NCBI GenBank assembly: GCA_949987565.1
Contig: OX465102.1
Coordinates: 16,860,006 to 16,924,005 of the forward strand
Reading direction: 5' to 3'
DNA length: 64,000 nucleotides
From: Luidia sarsii
Lineage: Eukaryota > Echinodermata > Asteroidea > Paxillosida > Luidiidae
Shown: positions 30,675-40,805 of the stretch, piece after piece
How positions within the stretch are numbered: the first letter of the stretch is position 1
Layout of the letters: each line of letters begins with the position of its first letter
Program-made: the position numbers and the translations under genes
Notes under the pieces: model-generated
Seen by the model: only the letters and a program-made list of their open reading frames with translations
Database searches by the model: none
Told to the model about the DNA's origin: nothing

Positions 30675-30919
30675 GGTTTGCGGGAAGAGCTTCGGGAGAA
30701 CTTCCAGAAACAGCAGGAAGTGGACGAGCACCAGAGCCAGCTGCTGCAGAAGCACGACGACCTGCTGCACAGGCACACAGAGCTGCAGCGGGAGCATGAC
30801 AGCATGGCCCGCGAGCACCAGCGGCTGCAGCGGCGACACGGGAAGCTGAAGGGACGACACGGGAAGCTGACGGAGGAGCACTCGGCCCTGGCGAGCTCTC
30901 GCCTGGAGCTGGATACCAG
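30675..30919 (+). CDS. Exon 10: coiled coil with histidine heptads
   Basis: A T-rich tract and GAAG precede 30675 and the donor is GTGGGT at 30920. Residues 546-626 form a continuous amphipathic helix. From residue 572 to 614 a His falls every seven residues (572, 579, 586, 593, 600, 607, 614), and each is followed three residues later by Leu or Met, for example HTELQRE, HDSMARE, HGKLKGR, HGKLTEE. If these are a and d positions, this is a seven-heptad zipper with His at a. At DNA level the last heptads are near-identical 21-bp units, so local duplication is likely. The exon ends on a split Arg codon (AG|G). Confidence 0.88.
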
Positions 30920-31038
30920 GTGGGTGATGGCGGAAGGACATCCAGACCAGCTTCTATCACTCTATCCTTTCTGAACGTATCATAGATGGGGGTGGGCCTG
31001 ATCGTGATGCCGTCTCAACCCTAGCAGGGCCTCTTTCT

Positions 31039-31516
31039 CACTAGCTGAACATCTAAACCGAGAAAAATGGCATTTAGCCGTGAAAAAAAAAAATCACCGT
31101 GTTTTCATCCCTATTTCATGGCACACAGATAGCCAAGTCACACAGATAGCCAAGTCATTTTCATTAATAATCATTTTCACGGTGTTTTCACCAGTGGTCT
31201 CCAAGGCCACCTTCCTGGTGGTAAATGGCTTGAGGCAATTTAGAAGTATCTGGGAGTTACAGTTACAAGGACATCATACACTACCTCTATGGGGCTGGTG
31301 GTCCCTACTGGTAATTGAATTAGCCATCCCCCAAGGCTGCAGCTTGCCATCCTAGATATTCACGTTTTATTCACCGTCTTTTTAGTGTCCTGAAAATGTC
31401 CTTATCAGGTCAGAGAGGCGATTATTTTCACGGTGAATTCACTGTGAAATGCACCTTGAAATCACAGTGACTTGACAGTTTTCACCCCTCTTTTCACGGT
31501 TTAGATGTTCATAGTG
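31039..31516. mobile_element. CACTA-type MITE, copy 3 (inverted)
   Basis: It starts CACTAGCTGAACATCTAAAC and ends GTTTAGATGTTCATAGTG, in opposite orientation to copies 1 and 2 as judged by the inner block CTCTATGGGGCTGGTGGTCC. Flanks TCT and TCA agree at two of three bases. It is 478 bp and near full length. Confidence 0.8.
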
Positions 31517-31555
31517 TCAAAGACAACAGTTTTTCGTGGTGGGAATACCAAGTGG

Positions 31556-31760
31556 AAGTATTGCGGTGACACCACATCTCTTTTGAGGGGTCATGGTGGC
31601 TTGGAGAAAGGTCCTGCCAGGATCAAAACGTCTGGTGTGGCTCTGAAAAGAGCCGGTAACTCATGATCAACGCTTCAGGCAGTGCGTACTCTGCCCATTA
31701 GGAGACTGCAGGATACCAACTACATGTACAGTAGTGTGTTGTTGAGTGTGCTGGAGCGTG
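31556..31760. repeat. Degenerate repeat C/A composite
   Basis: TATTGCGGTGACACCA (outer end of B/C), GGTCCTGCCAGGATCAAAAC (A core), GGCTCTGAAAAGAGCCGG and AGTGCGTACTCTGCCCATTA (C inner part). Parts of different families lie together, showing that A and C belong to related or recombined elements. The ribozyme core is not intact. Confidence 0.5.
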
Positions 31761-31825
31761 GGGAATCTTCTCCTGCCCCTCTTGACCACTGTAGCATGCA
31801 AGAAGAAGAGAAGTTTCTGTATTTG

Positions 31826-31915
31826 AGATAGGTCCTGCTAGGATCACAATATCATCCCCCTTTTTTTTTTTTTTGAGATTTGCATTTTGGTCATTTAAGT
31901 AAAGTTAGCAACAGT
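31826..31915 (+). repeat. Repeat A arm
   Basis: GAGATAGGTCCTGCTAGGAT then, after a T-run, TTTGAGATTTGCATTTTGGT, TTAGCAACAG. This is the standard A order in plus orientation. Confidence 0.6.
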
Positions 31916-31964
31916 TCGACAAATTTTGAAACAAACAAAGGAAATGGAACCTGACTTGGAAAAA

Positions 31965-32110
31965 AAAGTATTGAAATAGCAAAGAAGATTTGATTGGATT
32001 GGGACTTGAACCAATGACCTCCTTCTTAATATACATGTACACATCAAGTGCTGCACTTGAAACCGAGTTCTCAGTCTAGCTTGGGTTCAAGTCCCGGTCC
32101 AGACAAACTT
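31965..32110. mobile_element. SINE family 1, inverted pair of heads
   Basis: Minus-orientation GGATTGGGACTTGAACCAAT is followed 80 bp later by plus-orientation GGGTTCAAGTCCCGGTCCAG. The two halves are inverses around an unrelated TACATGTACACATCAAGTGC centre. The same arrangement is at 63745-63870. Confidence 0.6.
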
Positions 32111-32204
32111 CATTTGCTCTCTTCACGGCATTTCTTGAAAGTAATTCGAAAATCTTGTTAAACTTCTTACTGACTTACATGCCCAAAATGCGACTATGAA
32201 GTCT

Positions 32205-32245
32205 GAGTGACAGATGTTTTGATCCTAGCAGGACCTTTCTATCTC
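32205..32245 (-). repeat. Repeat A fragment
   Basis: TTTTGATCCTAGCAGGACCT followed by TTCTATCTC, the inner A block only. Confidence 0.6.
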
Positions 32246-32249
32246 TACA

Positions 32250-33500
32250 GGAGAATACCATCTTTTATTTCTAAATTTCAAGTTTGTGGGTAGGGGCCAT
32301 TTGTTGAGGATCTTGTTTCAGCGAGTGGACAGCAAGGAGGTTACAGTCATCAGTGACATGACCATGAGTCTGGACAGAGTTCTAGTCCGTGGTACTCTCA
32401 TTGTTGCTGGCCTGTTGCATAAGACACCAGCTGCTTTGTGGGAAGGTTGTAGCCTGCTGCTGGTAATGGGAGCGGGTCTGATGACCAGACTCCCTTGTTT
32501 GGTTTCCAGCCTCTGATAAGAGGAAGCAGGTTCTGCATGGTCTCCAACCTTCTTTCTGCAACGTTTTCTTTCAGAGCAGATCCTTCGACATGAATTTGGT
32601 CCCTTTTTAGGGAAAGGTCACCTCTGCTTGCTGGATCTAATTTGGGGGGAAAAAGAGAGAAAACAAAAACCTGCTTCGATACCTCCAATTTGGGTTGCTG
32701 CAGGCTCTTATTTGGTCTTTTGAGGCCAATCCATGTTGGCCTTACTGGACCCATTACAGTACATCTGCTTACATTCAACTTTCGATGACCCCCTTATATG
32801 CAGTGTTTGTTCAGACAATAATCCTGTATTAGATGATTTCAAAAAAGATTTGCGGAAAAAGCAATCGAAAGGACGGCCTCCCCCCCCCCCCGCAAAAAAA
32901 AAGGACGTCAGCATTTTATCATAAGCTCCACCTCCTGATAAAACGGCTAACTCTGAATTAAAGCCCAACTTAATGCCATCCAATCCCAATCTCCGCAATC
33001 TTCTCCCTCCTGTGTCTAATCGGGCTGGCGTGAATGCGGAAAGACTGCGGCCATCCTTTAGAACCGCCAACCATCTCCCCTAATCCGTTTACGCCAATTT
33101 GGTCCGGGGGGGGGGGGGGGTTGGGGGGTCCAGGTTACCCCTGCAGGGTGTCGAGCGGCACGTGCCCGCTGAGGATGCGGTATTACACCCCCCTGTGAGA
33201 TGGGGTTCGGAGATTTCGACCCCCCCAAAAAAAAAAATGCTTTCCCTGGACTGGATGAAGTCCCTGTGCCCCCCATTGCTGGGCTCATGAATAATTTTGC
33301 CGGATGTGATTTGGGCATGAAGGGCAAACTTTGGGGTGTAAGAGTATCAGTTATCCTAAGCATCAACCTCATGAAACCCAATTACCCAGATGCAGATAGC
33401 AATTTGTCATGAACTTGGCAACATCAGTCGGGGATCACACAGAGTGGGATGCCGCCTTTTATACTAAATTTTCCAAACAGTTTAAAGAAAACAGTAATAT
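32250..33500. other. Intron 10, unique stretch with homopolymers
   Basis: No gene. It holds a C-run (32879-32891), a G-run of about 14 (33105-33120) and A-runs at 32893 and 33228. The family 1 SINE extension GATGCAGATAGCAATTTGTC appears near 33390-33440. Confidence 0.4.
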
Positions 33501-33720
33501 GCAAAATTGTTGCAAGCTGCTAGCTGACTGAAATGACCAAAATTTCAAAATTAAGGAGGCCCTGATGTTTTGATCCTAGCTGGGCCTTTCTCACAGGCAG
33601 AAACATTGCACTGGGCACTCAAAAATCAGAGATCTCGTAGTCCTGTTCCAGTCAAAGTTTTCTTTGCCATTTTTCAAAATTGTTCAAAAGTTCCCAGTCA
33701 GTTATTTTTTTATTTTATTT
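33500..33720. repeat. Repeat A arm plus SINE tail
   Basis: GTTGCAAGCTGCTAGCTGAC, CCTGATGTTTTGATCCTAGC and CTTTCTCACAGGCAGAAAC make a diverged A arm (minus). This is followed by AGTCAAAGTTTTCTTTGCCA and AAGTTCCCAGTCAGTTA, the SINE family 1 tail in plus orientation, also present at 35765-35845. Confidence 0.55.
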
Positions 33721-34189
33721 TTATTTGGCAAAGTACATTAATTTGTCTTTTTCAACTTACCGGTAAAGCCCAGACCAATGGGAAAGACCCACAAAAGAAA
33801 GGAAATCGATAAGAATTTTTTTTTTCATTAATATACCGGTAATAATGTCTGTTTGAGCTCTCAGATCAGTGTACTTAAATGTTACCTGTAGACAAGTTTT
33901 TCTCTACCTGGTCTGTGTTCATTGGCAAATATTTGTGCCATAAGATGGCCTAAAGGATACTTGTCACGCGATATGTGAACCAATCACCCTTTACTTGACC
34001 AACACCATCTGCGTGGCCTCTTTTGAAAATCAGAAAAGAGGTCGTGTTGTAATGGATACAGTCTATCTGACCCCCAAAGTGTAATCTGATTGCACTGTAT
34101 TGGCATTGCACAGCAAGGCATGGAAACTCTGACATCATTCCAACTATATCGGTCTTCCTTTTCGAAATGTTCCTCCCTTTTTTGAGGTC

Positions 34190-34530
34190 TGATTGTAAAA
34201 AGTTTGCAAAACCCGACTAAGCAAACACAGCCAGTAAATGAGAGAGCCCACTCTCTCTTTGGATTGATGAACAATCGACCTTCCTTGGGGGGGGGGGGGT
34301 TGGAGGAGGAAAGGGAAGACACCGGATTATCAAGAGAGCCTGGTCCAGGAGGAAGGAAATGTCACCCCAACTCAAGTGGACTTGACCACTCCACCTTGGA
34401 TTACACACTGGCTTTCTCTTTTTTACAGCCCACAGCACCACGTCCGTGAGAGTTGATCACGGAGGCATATCCCCCCGGTGTTTGCCCAGCCACACATTTT
34501 TCCGCCATCACTGGAACCGTCATCGCATGC
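34190..34530 (-). repeat. Dispersed repeat, copy 2 (inverted partner of 29.2 kb)
   Basis: AACACAGCCAGTAAATGAGA, AGAGCCTGGTCCAGGAGGAA, CACCTTGGATTACACACTGG, CACAGCACCACGTCCGTGAG and GGTGTTTGCCCAGCCACACA are inverses of the blocks at 29195-29560. The copy also has a 12-G run not in copy 1. Confidence 0.65.
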
Positions 34531-35036
34531 TTATAAACTTGATTTATTGAGACATGTCTGTACATGTACATGTACATGTACATGTATACTTATGGGACAT
34601 TTTCCTGTGCTCTTCCCCCGGTCTTCCAACCCATCTCTGTAGAGTCACTGTACCTACTTCGTAGTAAGTAAATGCCACAGGCAGCCTGAATAAGGAATTC
34701 GTGTGCATGAATCTTGTTTTGCCATTGTGAACACACGTGGGCTGGACCGAAATCAACAGCTTGGGGCTACAGATACTATAAGTATCGATATTGCTATAAT
34801 GATAATACATGTAATAATAGAGGGTATTTATATACAGTAGCAAGATCAAGAAGTAAACAAGCTCTACCAGTACTAGGGACAAAAAGTAGCCATGCAGGGC
34901 TATGAAGGCAAGGAAAAGTCTGAAGATTTGTTTGTTAAACTGTAGGATAGACCAAGAGTCTCTGTTGTGAAGATGAATTTCAGCCCCTGTGACCATGGTG
35001 ACCAGCATTGGAAAAAGCTTTAATACTGTACCAGTA

Positions 35037-35428
35037 GGGCCGTTCCCACTATGAAAATAATCGCGATTTGAATCGCGATTCAAAACCCCTTTTTGTTTTG
35101 TCGTGTCCACACAGGCCAAAATAATCGCATCACAAATAAACGCGAGCTGATTGCAGTTAGCATGTGGTCGCACTACGCAAGTGGGAATGGCGGGACTCGC
35201 TGACGAACGTGAACAAACCCTGTGCTGCACTTCCTGGCAGTAAGCTGCTGGCAGGAAATGCCATGCTTGCGCAATGCATTGAGCGATTTGAGCGGAGCGT
35301 TTCCACACACATCGCGTCGCAAATAAACGCGATTATTTGAAAAAAAATCTCACTCTTAGTGGAGTCCGAATGGCGATTCAAATCGCGATCTAAATCATCA
35401 CGTTTATTTAGTGTAGTGGGAACAGCTC
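35037..35428. mobile_element. TA-flanked MITE (GGGCCGTTCCCACTA family), copy 1
   Basis: It starts GGGCCGTTCCCACTATGAAA and ends TAGTGGGAACAGCTC. TA is on each side (35035-36, 35429-30). The interior is rich in ATCGCGATTTGAATCGCGAT-type palindromes. No coding frame. Confidence 0.8.
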
Positions 35429-35759
35429 TAGTGCCCGATGTGTTGATAGAAACACGCAATTGGGATGTATCACTCAATGACCAGAGCCCATGTCTGCCAG
35501 GCATGTCAGGAATGAAAGAGACACAGAGCAAATAAGAGAGATACATGTATGTACTACATGAAGGTGGGAGAAACACTTGAATGGAATATCCTGATGATGC
35601 GACAGATGAGTAGGCAGAAAGGTCATTAGCCGAGGTTGGTCCATGTGAGATTGAAGTCCAATTCGCGATGCACACAATCGGCCACAGCTGCTACAAAGGA
35701 AAGAAATCCAAAGTGGAGCTCTTGTTTGCTTCTCTCCTTGTTTGACTGGATGGCCGTTG

Positions 35760-35995
35760 CTCTGTTGCTTTCAAATTCAAAGTTTTCTTTGCCATGTTTC
35801 AACGTTCAATGTGTTCAAAAGTTCCCAGTCAGTTTTTCCATTTCATTTGTTTGATATACAATACAGTACAAGAGTAATAAAAGATGCAAAATTTTCTGAG
35901 TTGAGCGGCATTTGAGGATTGACGATTTGCTAAGACAGCACAATTTAGAGGCCTTGTGTTGGGCGACTTTTATATAAAAAAAAAAGATGAAAAAA
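35760..35995 (+). repeat. SINE tail plus LINE-like 3' tail
   Basis: CAAAGTTTTCTTTGCCATGT and AAGTTCCCAGTCAGTTTTTC are as at 33650. They are followed by GAGGCCTTGTGTTGGGCGAC and TATATAAAAAA, the same 3' tail as the LINE remnant at 27140-27190. The SINE may share its tail with this LINE, which is how SINEs are usually mobilised. Confidence 0.5.
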
Positions 35996-36039
35996 AAAGA
36001 GTACTGTATGGGCAGTGGCTTGTTCCCTAGCACTGAGGA

Positions 36040-36780
36040 ATGGAAGCATATACATGTAGAGCCACCCTGTGTACCGGGTAACAGTTAAAGAATAACACAG
36101 GCACTAGTTTGGCAAAGCAGGCAAACCCCTTTCACTTTGGTGTAGTTTAAATCCACCCCATGCCCATCATCACTTTTTTCCCCTCACGACAGCTTCTCAA
36201 TGTCTCCTGCCACTCTGTCTTGCCTGACTGCCCTTGTGGTCAAATCACATGCCTTTCAGGGTCACTTTCATCAGCTTCACAGTTGATTCCTGTCAGTTCA
36301 CTCAACCATTATCTTCCCACGGTCTGTCTCACCGTGGATGTCTCATCACTCTGGATTTATCTACGCTCAGCTTGCCTCTTGCCCCTCCCCCCCTTCAGGA
36401 TTCCGCCCTAATCCTTCCATTCCCCCAATGCCCGTGACCCTTCCACCTTGATCCTCTCAAAATCCGGTTGATTCCTTAAATTCGAATTGCTTTTTGCTTT
36501 CAGTTGAGAGCTTTCCATACAATTTTTGTGTGCTTGTGAATTTTGCCACACCTTTTGGATCAGCATACCGTACATCATACGGGCTGCGAATTTCTGAGGC
36601 TGGATTGACTGTGTTTTCGGAAAGTGCACTTGTGGCTTGGGGATTATGCCAGACTTATGGAGTGTTCATATTGCCACACGGATTGAGCTCAGCGCCACAG
36701 AAGTGCCCGAGGGTTATTTATCTTTGTCGTAAGTCAGAGAATGGCTGGCTGGAGCCACTGATATTCTACCCCGCTTTCTC
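36040..36780. other. End of intron 10
   Basis: Unique pyrimidine-leaning DNA up to the exon 11 acceptor at 36787. No repeat family recognised. Confidence 0.4.
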
Positions 36781-36787
36781 TCTACAG

Positions 36788-36933
36788 GCTTCATGACATC
36801 GCCACCAGGCATGGCACTCTAGAAAGTGACTTCGCCTCTCTGAGAGACGAGAAAGCCGAACTGAAGCAGCAACTGGACGAGAAACTGAGACTTCACGAAG
36901 AGCTGGAAAGCAGAGCCAATCAGAAGGCTACAG
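36788..36933 (+). CDS. Exon 11: end of coiled coil
   Basis: The acceptor TCTCTACAG ends at 36787 and the donor GTGAGG is at 36934. The first base completes Arg-627, followed by residues 628-675, including TLESDFASLRDEKAELKQQL and EKLRLHEELESRA. This is a classic coiled coil with Leu at a/d spacing that continues exons 9 and 10. The exon ends on the first base of codon 676. The following intron (36934-50136) is the longest in the window at about 13.2 kb. Confidence 0.87.
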
Positions 36934-36994
36934 GTGAGGAGACACCGAGTCTTTCACGTTCAACTGATGAAAGCCACACAGTATGAAACTAGGA

Positions 36995-37290
36995 AATTAA
37001 ATTGGGCTGGACTGAGGTTTGAATTCAGGTCTCTGGTTATGGTGCACTTTGCTCTACCACCTACACATGTGAGCTATCCAGCCCTCAAGTGGGAGCCTTG
37101 TCAAAGAGTCACTGTCAGCTATCTTTGCTGGGTTGGAATGCCAGTCGTCAGAGGCATTTGAACATGAAACTGCTAGTTATGTTCAGGGATAGCTGTCACA
37201 TTTTCCTTCTGATGCAAATAGCATTTAGTTGTGAACCTGGTTACAGCAATTCACGGATCACACAAGGTGGATGCAGAGATTTAAATTCTT
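36995..37290 (-). mobile_element. SINE family 1 copy with long 5' extension
   Basis: AATTGGGCTGGACTGAGGTT, GAATTCAGGTCTCTGGTTAT and TGTGAGCTATCCAGCCCTCA, then the extension CTATCTTTGCTGGGTTGGAA, CCTTCTGATGCAAATAGCAT and TTGTGAACCTGGTTACAGCA. This copy shows the element is about 300 bp long. Confidence 0.6.
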
Positions 37291-37539
37291 TGGATAGATA
37301 GACTCTTTGCTCTTTGCTCTTATTGGGAGACCTTTGGTCTATTATATGGAAGATGCAAAGAAACATTGGCTGAACTCAATTTGAACCTAGGCCTCAAAAC
37401 CACCTTAGCTATTCGGCTACCAATGAAGAAGCCTTCCAAAAAAGTCAACTACATGTACATTTATCATTGCTCATGTGGAGGACTGTTCAGAAGCATTTTA
37501 GCTGTATCTGAAAAAGGAAGAAATAGAAGCCATGACATT

Positions 37540-37955
37540 TAGTTCCCAGCAGTGGGCCTATACTGCTCCCAAAGGTTGTTTGGCAAGGACAGAGACAGAT
37601 AGGGAGAGAAGTAATATGAAACTGATGACAGGGGATTTACAATTGAGGAAAGATGGTAGACAGACAAGCCGGGAGTGATCAAAGCAAAGATCAAGCAGTG
37701 GGGAAGGTGTATCCAAGAAGGAAAGATCAAAGTTGAATGGGTGAACACAAATGAAAGATCACTAGAAAATGCAGCGGAATAGACTGCACTGTTGGGAATT
37801 CGCCTCGCGGATGTGACCAGGATTTGATTGGTCTGAATCTTCTTCTCCTGGAATGTTTGCCGGCTGGAACAGACTGCTTCATTTCATGGGCCGGATGGTA
37901 CAGTAAAAAAGGTCTTTCCAACTCAGAGTGCAAAAGAGGGAAACTTACTGACACT
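37540..37955. repeat. Diverged repeat A arm interior
   Basis: The purine-rich blocks GGAAAGATGGTAGACAGACA, GTGATCAAAGCAAAGATCAA and GAATGGGTGAACACAAATGA resemble the interior and proximal end of the A arms at 9.1 and 45.4 kb (GAGTGAACACAAAAGAAGG). No ribozyme-like core remains. Confidence 0.4.
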
Positions 37956-38079
37956 GGAGACTTGAACCCCAGACTTTAAGGTTAACATCATACTCAGAGG
38001 TCACCTTAGAAGGGGAGGAAATAATAAGTGAAATACCCTTACTTGATGGGCCTACTGCTGCTCTACAAACTCAGCACGA

Positions 38080-38220
38080 CCTTGGCCAGCTCAGCAGTCA
38101 AGTACATGTACTTAAGATGTCCTCATTAGAAAGCAGGAGTCGTAGGTTATAATCCCACCTGAGCTGCCTGCATTTTGTTCAGCAGGCAATCGTGAAGTCA
38201 CTGAGCATGCAGTGCTAATT
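38080..38220 (+). mobile_element. SINE family 2 copy
   Basis: CCAGCTCAGCAGTCAAGTAC (A-box region) and GCAGGAGTCGTAGGTTATAA (diverged B box GGTTATAATCC) are at tRNA-like spacing. The same GCAGGAGTC-B box order is seen at 49.1 and 57.1 kb. Confidence 0.5.
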
Positions 38221-38744
38221 ATGCGCCCACCTGGGCAAAGCCCTCACTGAATTAACAAGTGGAGTAACGCGATTACTCAAATCAAAGCAATATGATCGAC
38301 CAATGGCGATATATGCAAAACAGTGGCCGACCATATGACTGGATTTTAGTCTTGCCCTGGGGTTATGCAGGTAGCTGTGAATTTCACCGGTGTATAAATT
38401 GACTGGCATTGTTTTTGGGGTATCATTCCCCACCATAGCCATGCACCGCTGTGCACATGGTGTACAAGTATAAGAGGACCCAGTCAAATCTGAATGCATT
38501 TTTGGGAGTTCTGCTGTGTGCATGATACCTTCCATTACGTTTATTCCGTTTGTTATACCCATTTCTTGTTTTGGGTCTTATGTATGCAACAAGTACAGTA
38601 GCGTCGTATTTCGCACTGGTGAGAATGTGATTCAATGGGCACTTGCACTTCAGTGTTACGCTGTAAGTACGTTGTACACTTGGAGCTTGCCAGGATTATC
38701 CGTGTGCTTGCCCACTGCTCTTGCAGCTGCACATTGTTGAGTCC

Positions 38745-38980
38745 AGTGCCCAATTTCATAGAGCCGCTTAAGCGTGAACATCTGCTAAGCAAGATTGTGT
38801 AAGCAGGATTACAAACCGCACTGCGATGTGATGTCAATTGCTTTTGACTTGTATTCCACTCTTCTTTACTTACAAGGAAACGAAAGTCGAAGTTTGGGTA
38901 GGCAAGGTGATCCTACGAACCCTGACTTTTTGTGCTTAAGCAGATTTTGGCGCTTAAGCGGCTCTACAAAATTGGCCCCT
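38745..38980. mobile_element. MITE (AATTTCATAGAGCCGCTTAAG family), copy 1
   Basis: The left end is CCCAATTTCATAGAGCCGCT and the right end is GCTTAAGCGGCTCTACAAAA then TTGGCCCC. Inverted ends of about 29 bp. The interior has CTGCTAAGC and TTACTTACAAGGAAACGAAA blocks shared with the other copies. TSD not determined. Confidence 0.7.
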
Positions 38981-39069
38981 GCACATAGCTGCCAAGTGGT
39001 TTAGGTGTCTGCACTAGGGAGTAAGGATTGCAGGCAGGAATCATCGCCTCCAGATTTGCCATAGAGGAA

Positions 39070-39418
39070 CAGTGGCTACATGTAGACTAGACTGGTAGAT
39101 GTGGAGCTTTAGAACAGTGAGTACTTGGCTTGGCAGTGGCTACATGTAGACTGGACTGTTAGATGGTAGAACAGCGAGTACGTGGCTTGGCAGTGGCTAC
39201 ATGTAGACTGGACTGGTAGATGGTAGAACAGCTAGTACGTGGCTTTGCAGTGGCTACATGTAGACTGGACTGGTAGATGGTAGAACAGCGAGTACGTGGC
39301 TTGGGAGTGGCTACATGTAGACTGGACTGGTAGATGGTAGAACAGCGAGTACGTGGCTTGGCAGTGGCTACATGTAGACTGGATTGGTAGATGTGGAGCT
39401 TTAGAACAGCGAGTGGCT
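39070..39418. repeat. 57-bp minisatellite, six units
   Basis: Units start with CAGTGGCTACATGTAGACTG at 39070, 39134, 39191, 39248, 39305 and 39362. The four inner spacings are exactly 57 bp and the first is 64. The first and last units share GTGGAGCTTTAGAACAG, which the inner ones lack. Because 57 is 19 codons, an antisense frame (YQSSLHVATAKPRTRCSTI per unit) stays open. It has no start context or splice support and I do not call it a gene. Confidence 0.9.
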
Positions 39419-39779
39419 GGGGCTCAGACTTTGCATCTGCCATCCAACAGCTGAAAGCTCAGGTTGTGGGGGTTTTGATGATTGTTGAAGCTAGAATGCT
39501 GCTTTGGTATTTGGCATTTACAAAACAGATGTCGGAAATTGATGCACCTAAATGGACACACACACACACACATGTAGTTGATGTGGCACTATAATTTACC
39601 ATTTTGTAGGGTGTATTGGCTTGTGACACTGTACTGTGGACATACTTCTGCCATACTTCATCTCCTTCGAGAATGAGAGGCTCTGAAAAAGCCATAAGTG
39701 TTAGTATGTGGTAAGCCACACTCATCACTCTAGGAAGATGTGATGTACTGTACTGAACTGTATGTCAACTCAATGGTGG

Positions 39780-39925
39780 TTTGCGGTGACACCGGTTGAA
39801 AATCTCTTTTGTGTGTATACATGCTTTTCTGGAGATCAGACCTGATGGACTCAATGCTTTAAACAGTGTGCTGTGTCCATTATCGAGAGAGTGTGTCAGT
39901 GCATGATGTCACCGCAATCATTCTA
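39780..39925. repeat. Degenerate foldback of the B/C type
   Basis: GGTTTGCGGTGACACCGGTT at the left and GATGTCACCGCAATCA at the right are inverted outer ends. Between them, TTTAAACAGTGTGCTGTGTC corresponds to the C inner stem. No intact core. Confidence 0.55.
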
Positions 39926-39954
39926 TATTGTGTACATGTACAGGTAACTTGGGC

Positions 39955-40220
39955 TCAAATGGATTTTTTTATTCGGAGGGTGAGGATCTTTCCTCCCCAC
40001 TGTATGCTCTCTTCCCTTCTTTTTTTCGCCTGGGCCAGGCTCGCAATAATGGTCTTTTTTATTCGGAGGGTGATCATCCTTCCCACTGTGGGATGGAAAC
40101 AACTTTACAATGGACTCTGCAATCCATACCACGGTTTTTTTTTTTCATCTGGGTGAAGGCGAAAGTTGGGGGTGCGCGTTATACACGGGTGCGCATTATA
40201 CGCAGGATTTTACGGTACAC
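39955..40220. repeat. DNA-transposon relic with GTTATACACGGGTGCG motif
   Basis: TTTTTTATTCGGAGGGTGA occurs twice (39964 and 40056), then GGTGCGCGTTATACACGGGT, GCGCATTATACGCAGGATTT and TACGGTAC. This GCGC-TATA-CGCG end type is familiar from MITEs in many animal genomes, but I could not find the matching left end. Confidence 0.35.
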
Positions 40221-40805
40221 ACAAGGCAAACCTTTATTAAATCTCATACATGTATGTTGGGTTGGCACATTATAAAAAGGACAGAAGCTACCATTGTATT
40301 TAGCACTATTTTTCTTAGTCCCTTTTCTGTGACAAATATTCGTGGTGGATGTGTCCATGTCCTCGTGTTGAATGCCTCACAGTCACAATTTGATAGGCTA
40401 GGGGAGTCATCCGGTATGGCATACTTTTGTGCGTAGATCCGTGCTTGTGGAGCACCATGGCCGACTAATCTAATATCCCATACTCAGAGTGTTATTGTTC
40501 TGCCAACAAACTGTGTCTTCCAGCCTCAGCGTGGGCTTTGTGGCGCTTGCATCCTTGCCGGAGATGCTTTGTCACGGATTATAACTCTCAACACAAGGAG
40601 CAAATGGGTTAGCTGTGAGGGTCGAGATGTCTCTGTGCGTTTAATCTACCGGACATGACATCAGCATCAGTATACTCCTTAGGGTGTTGAGATGGCGCTC
40701 ATAGGCCCAATGACCAGGAGGCAATAATGATGAGAAGTGTGATATGCAGTAGCGTACATGTATATACCGTACACACAGCAGCTGCACATTATACACGACC
40801 GTTAA

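Noticed and set aside
34544..35308. 254-residue minus-strand frame
   Set aside because: It runs through a TA-flanked MITE and TACATG repeats. It has no conserved motif and no exon-like composition.
39070..39418. CRISPR array
   Set aside because: Units are directly adjacent with no unique spacers, and the genome is eukaryotic.
39159..39443. Antisense frame with 19-residue repeats
   Set aside because: The frame stays open only because the minisatellite unit is 57 bp. No start context, splice sites or homology.
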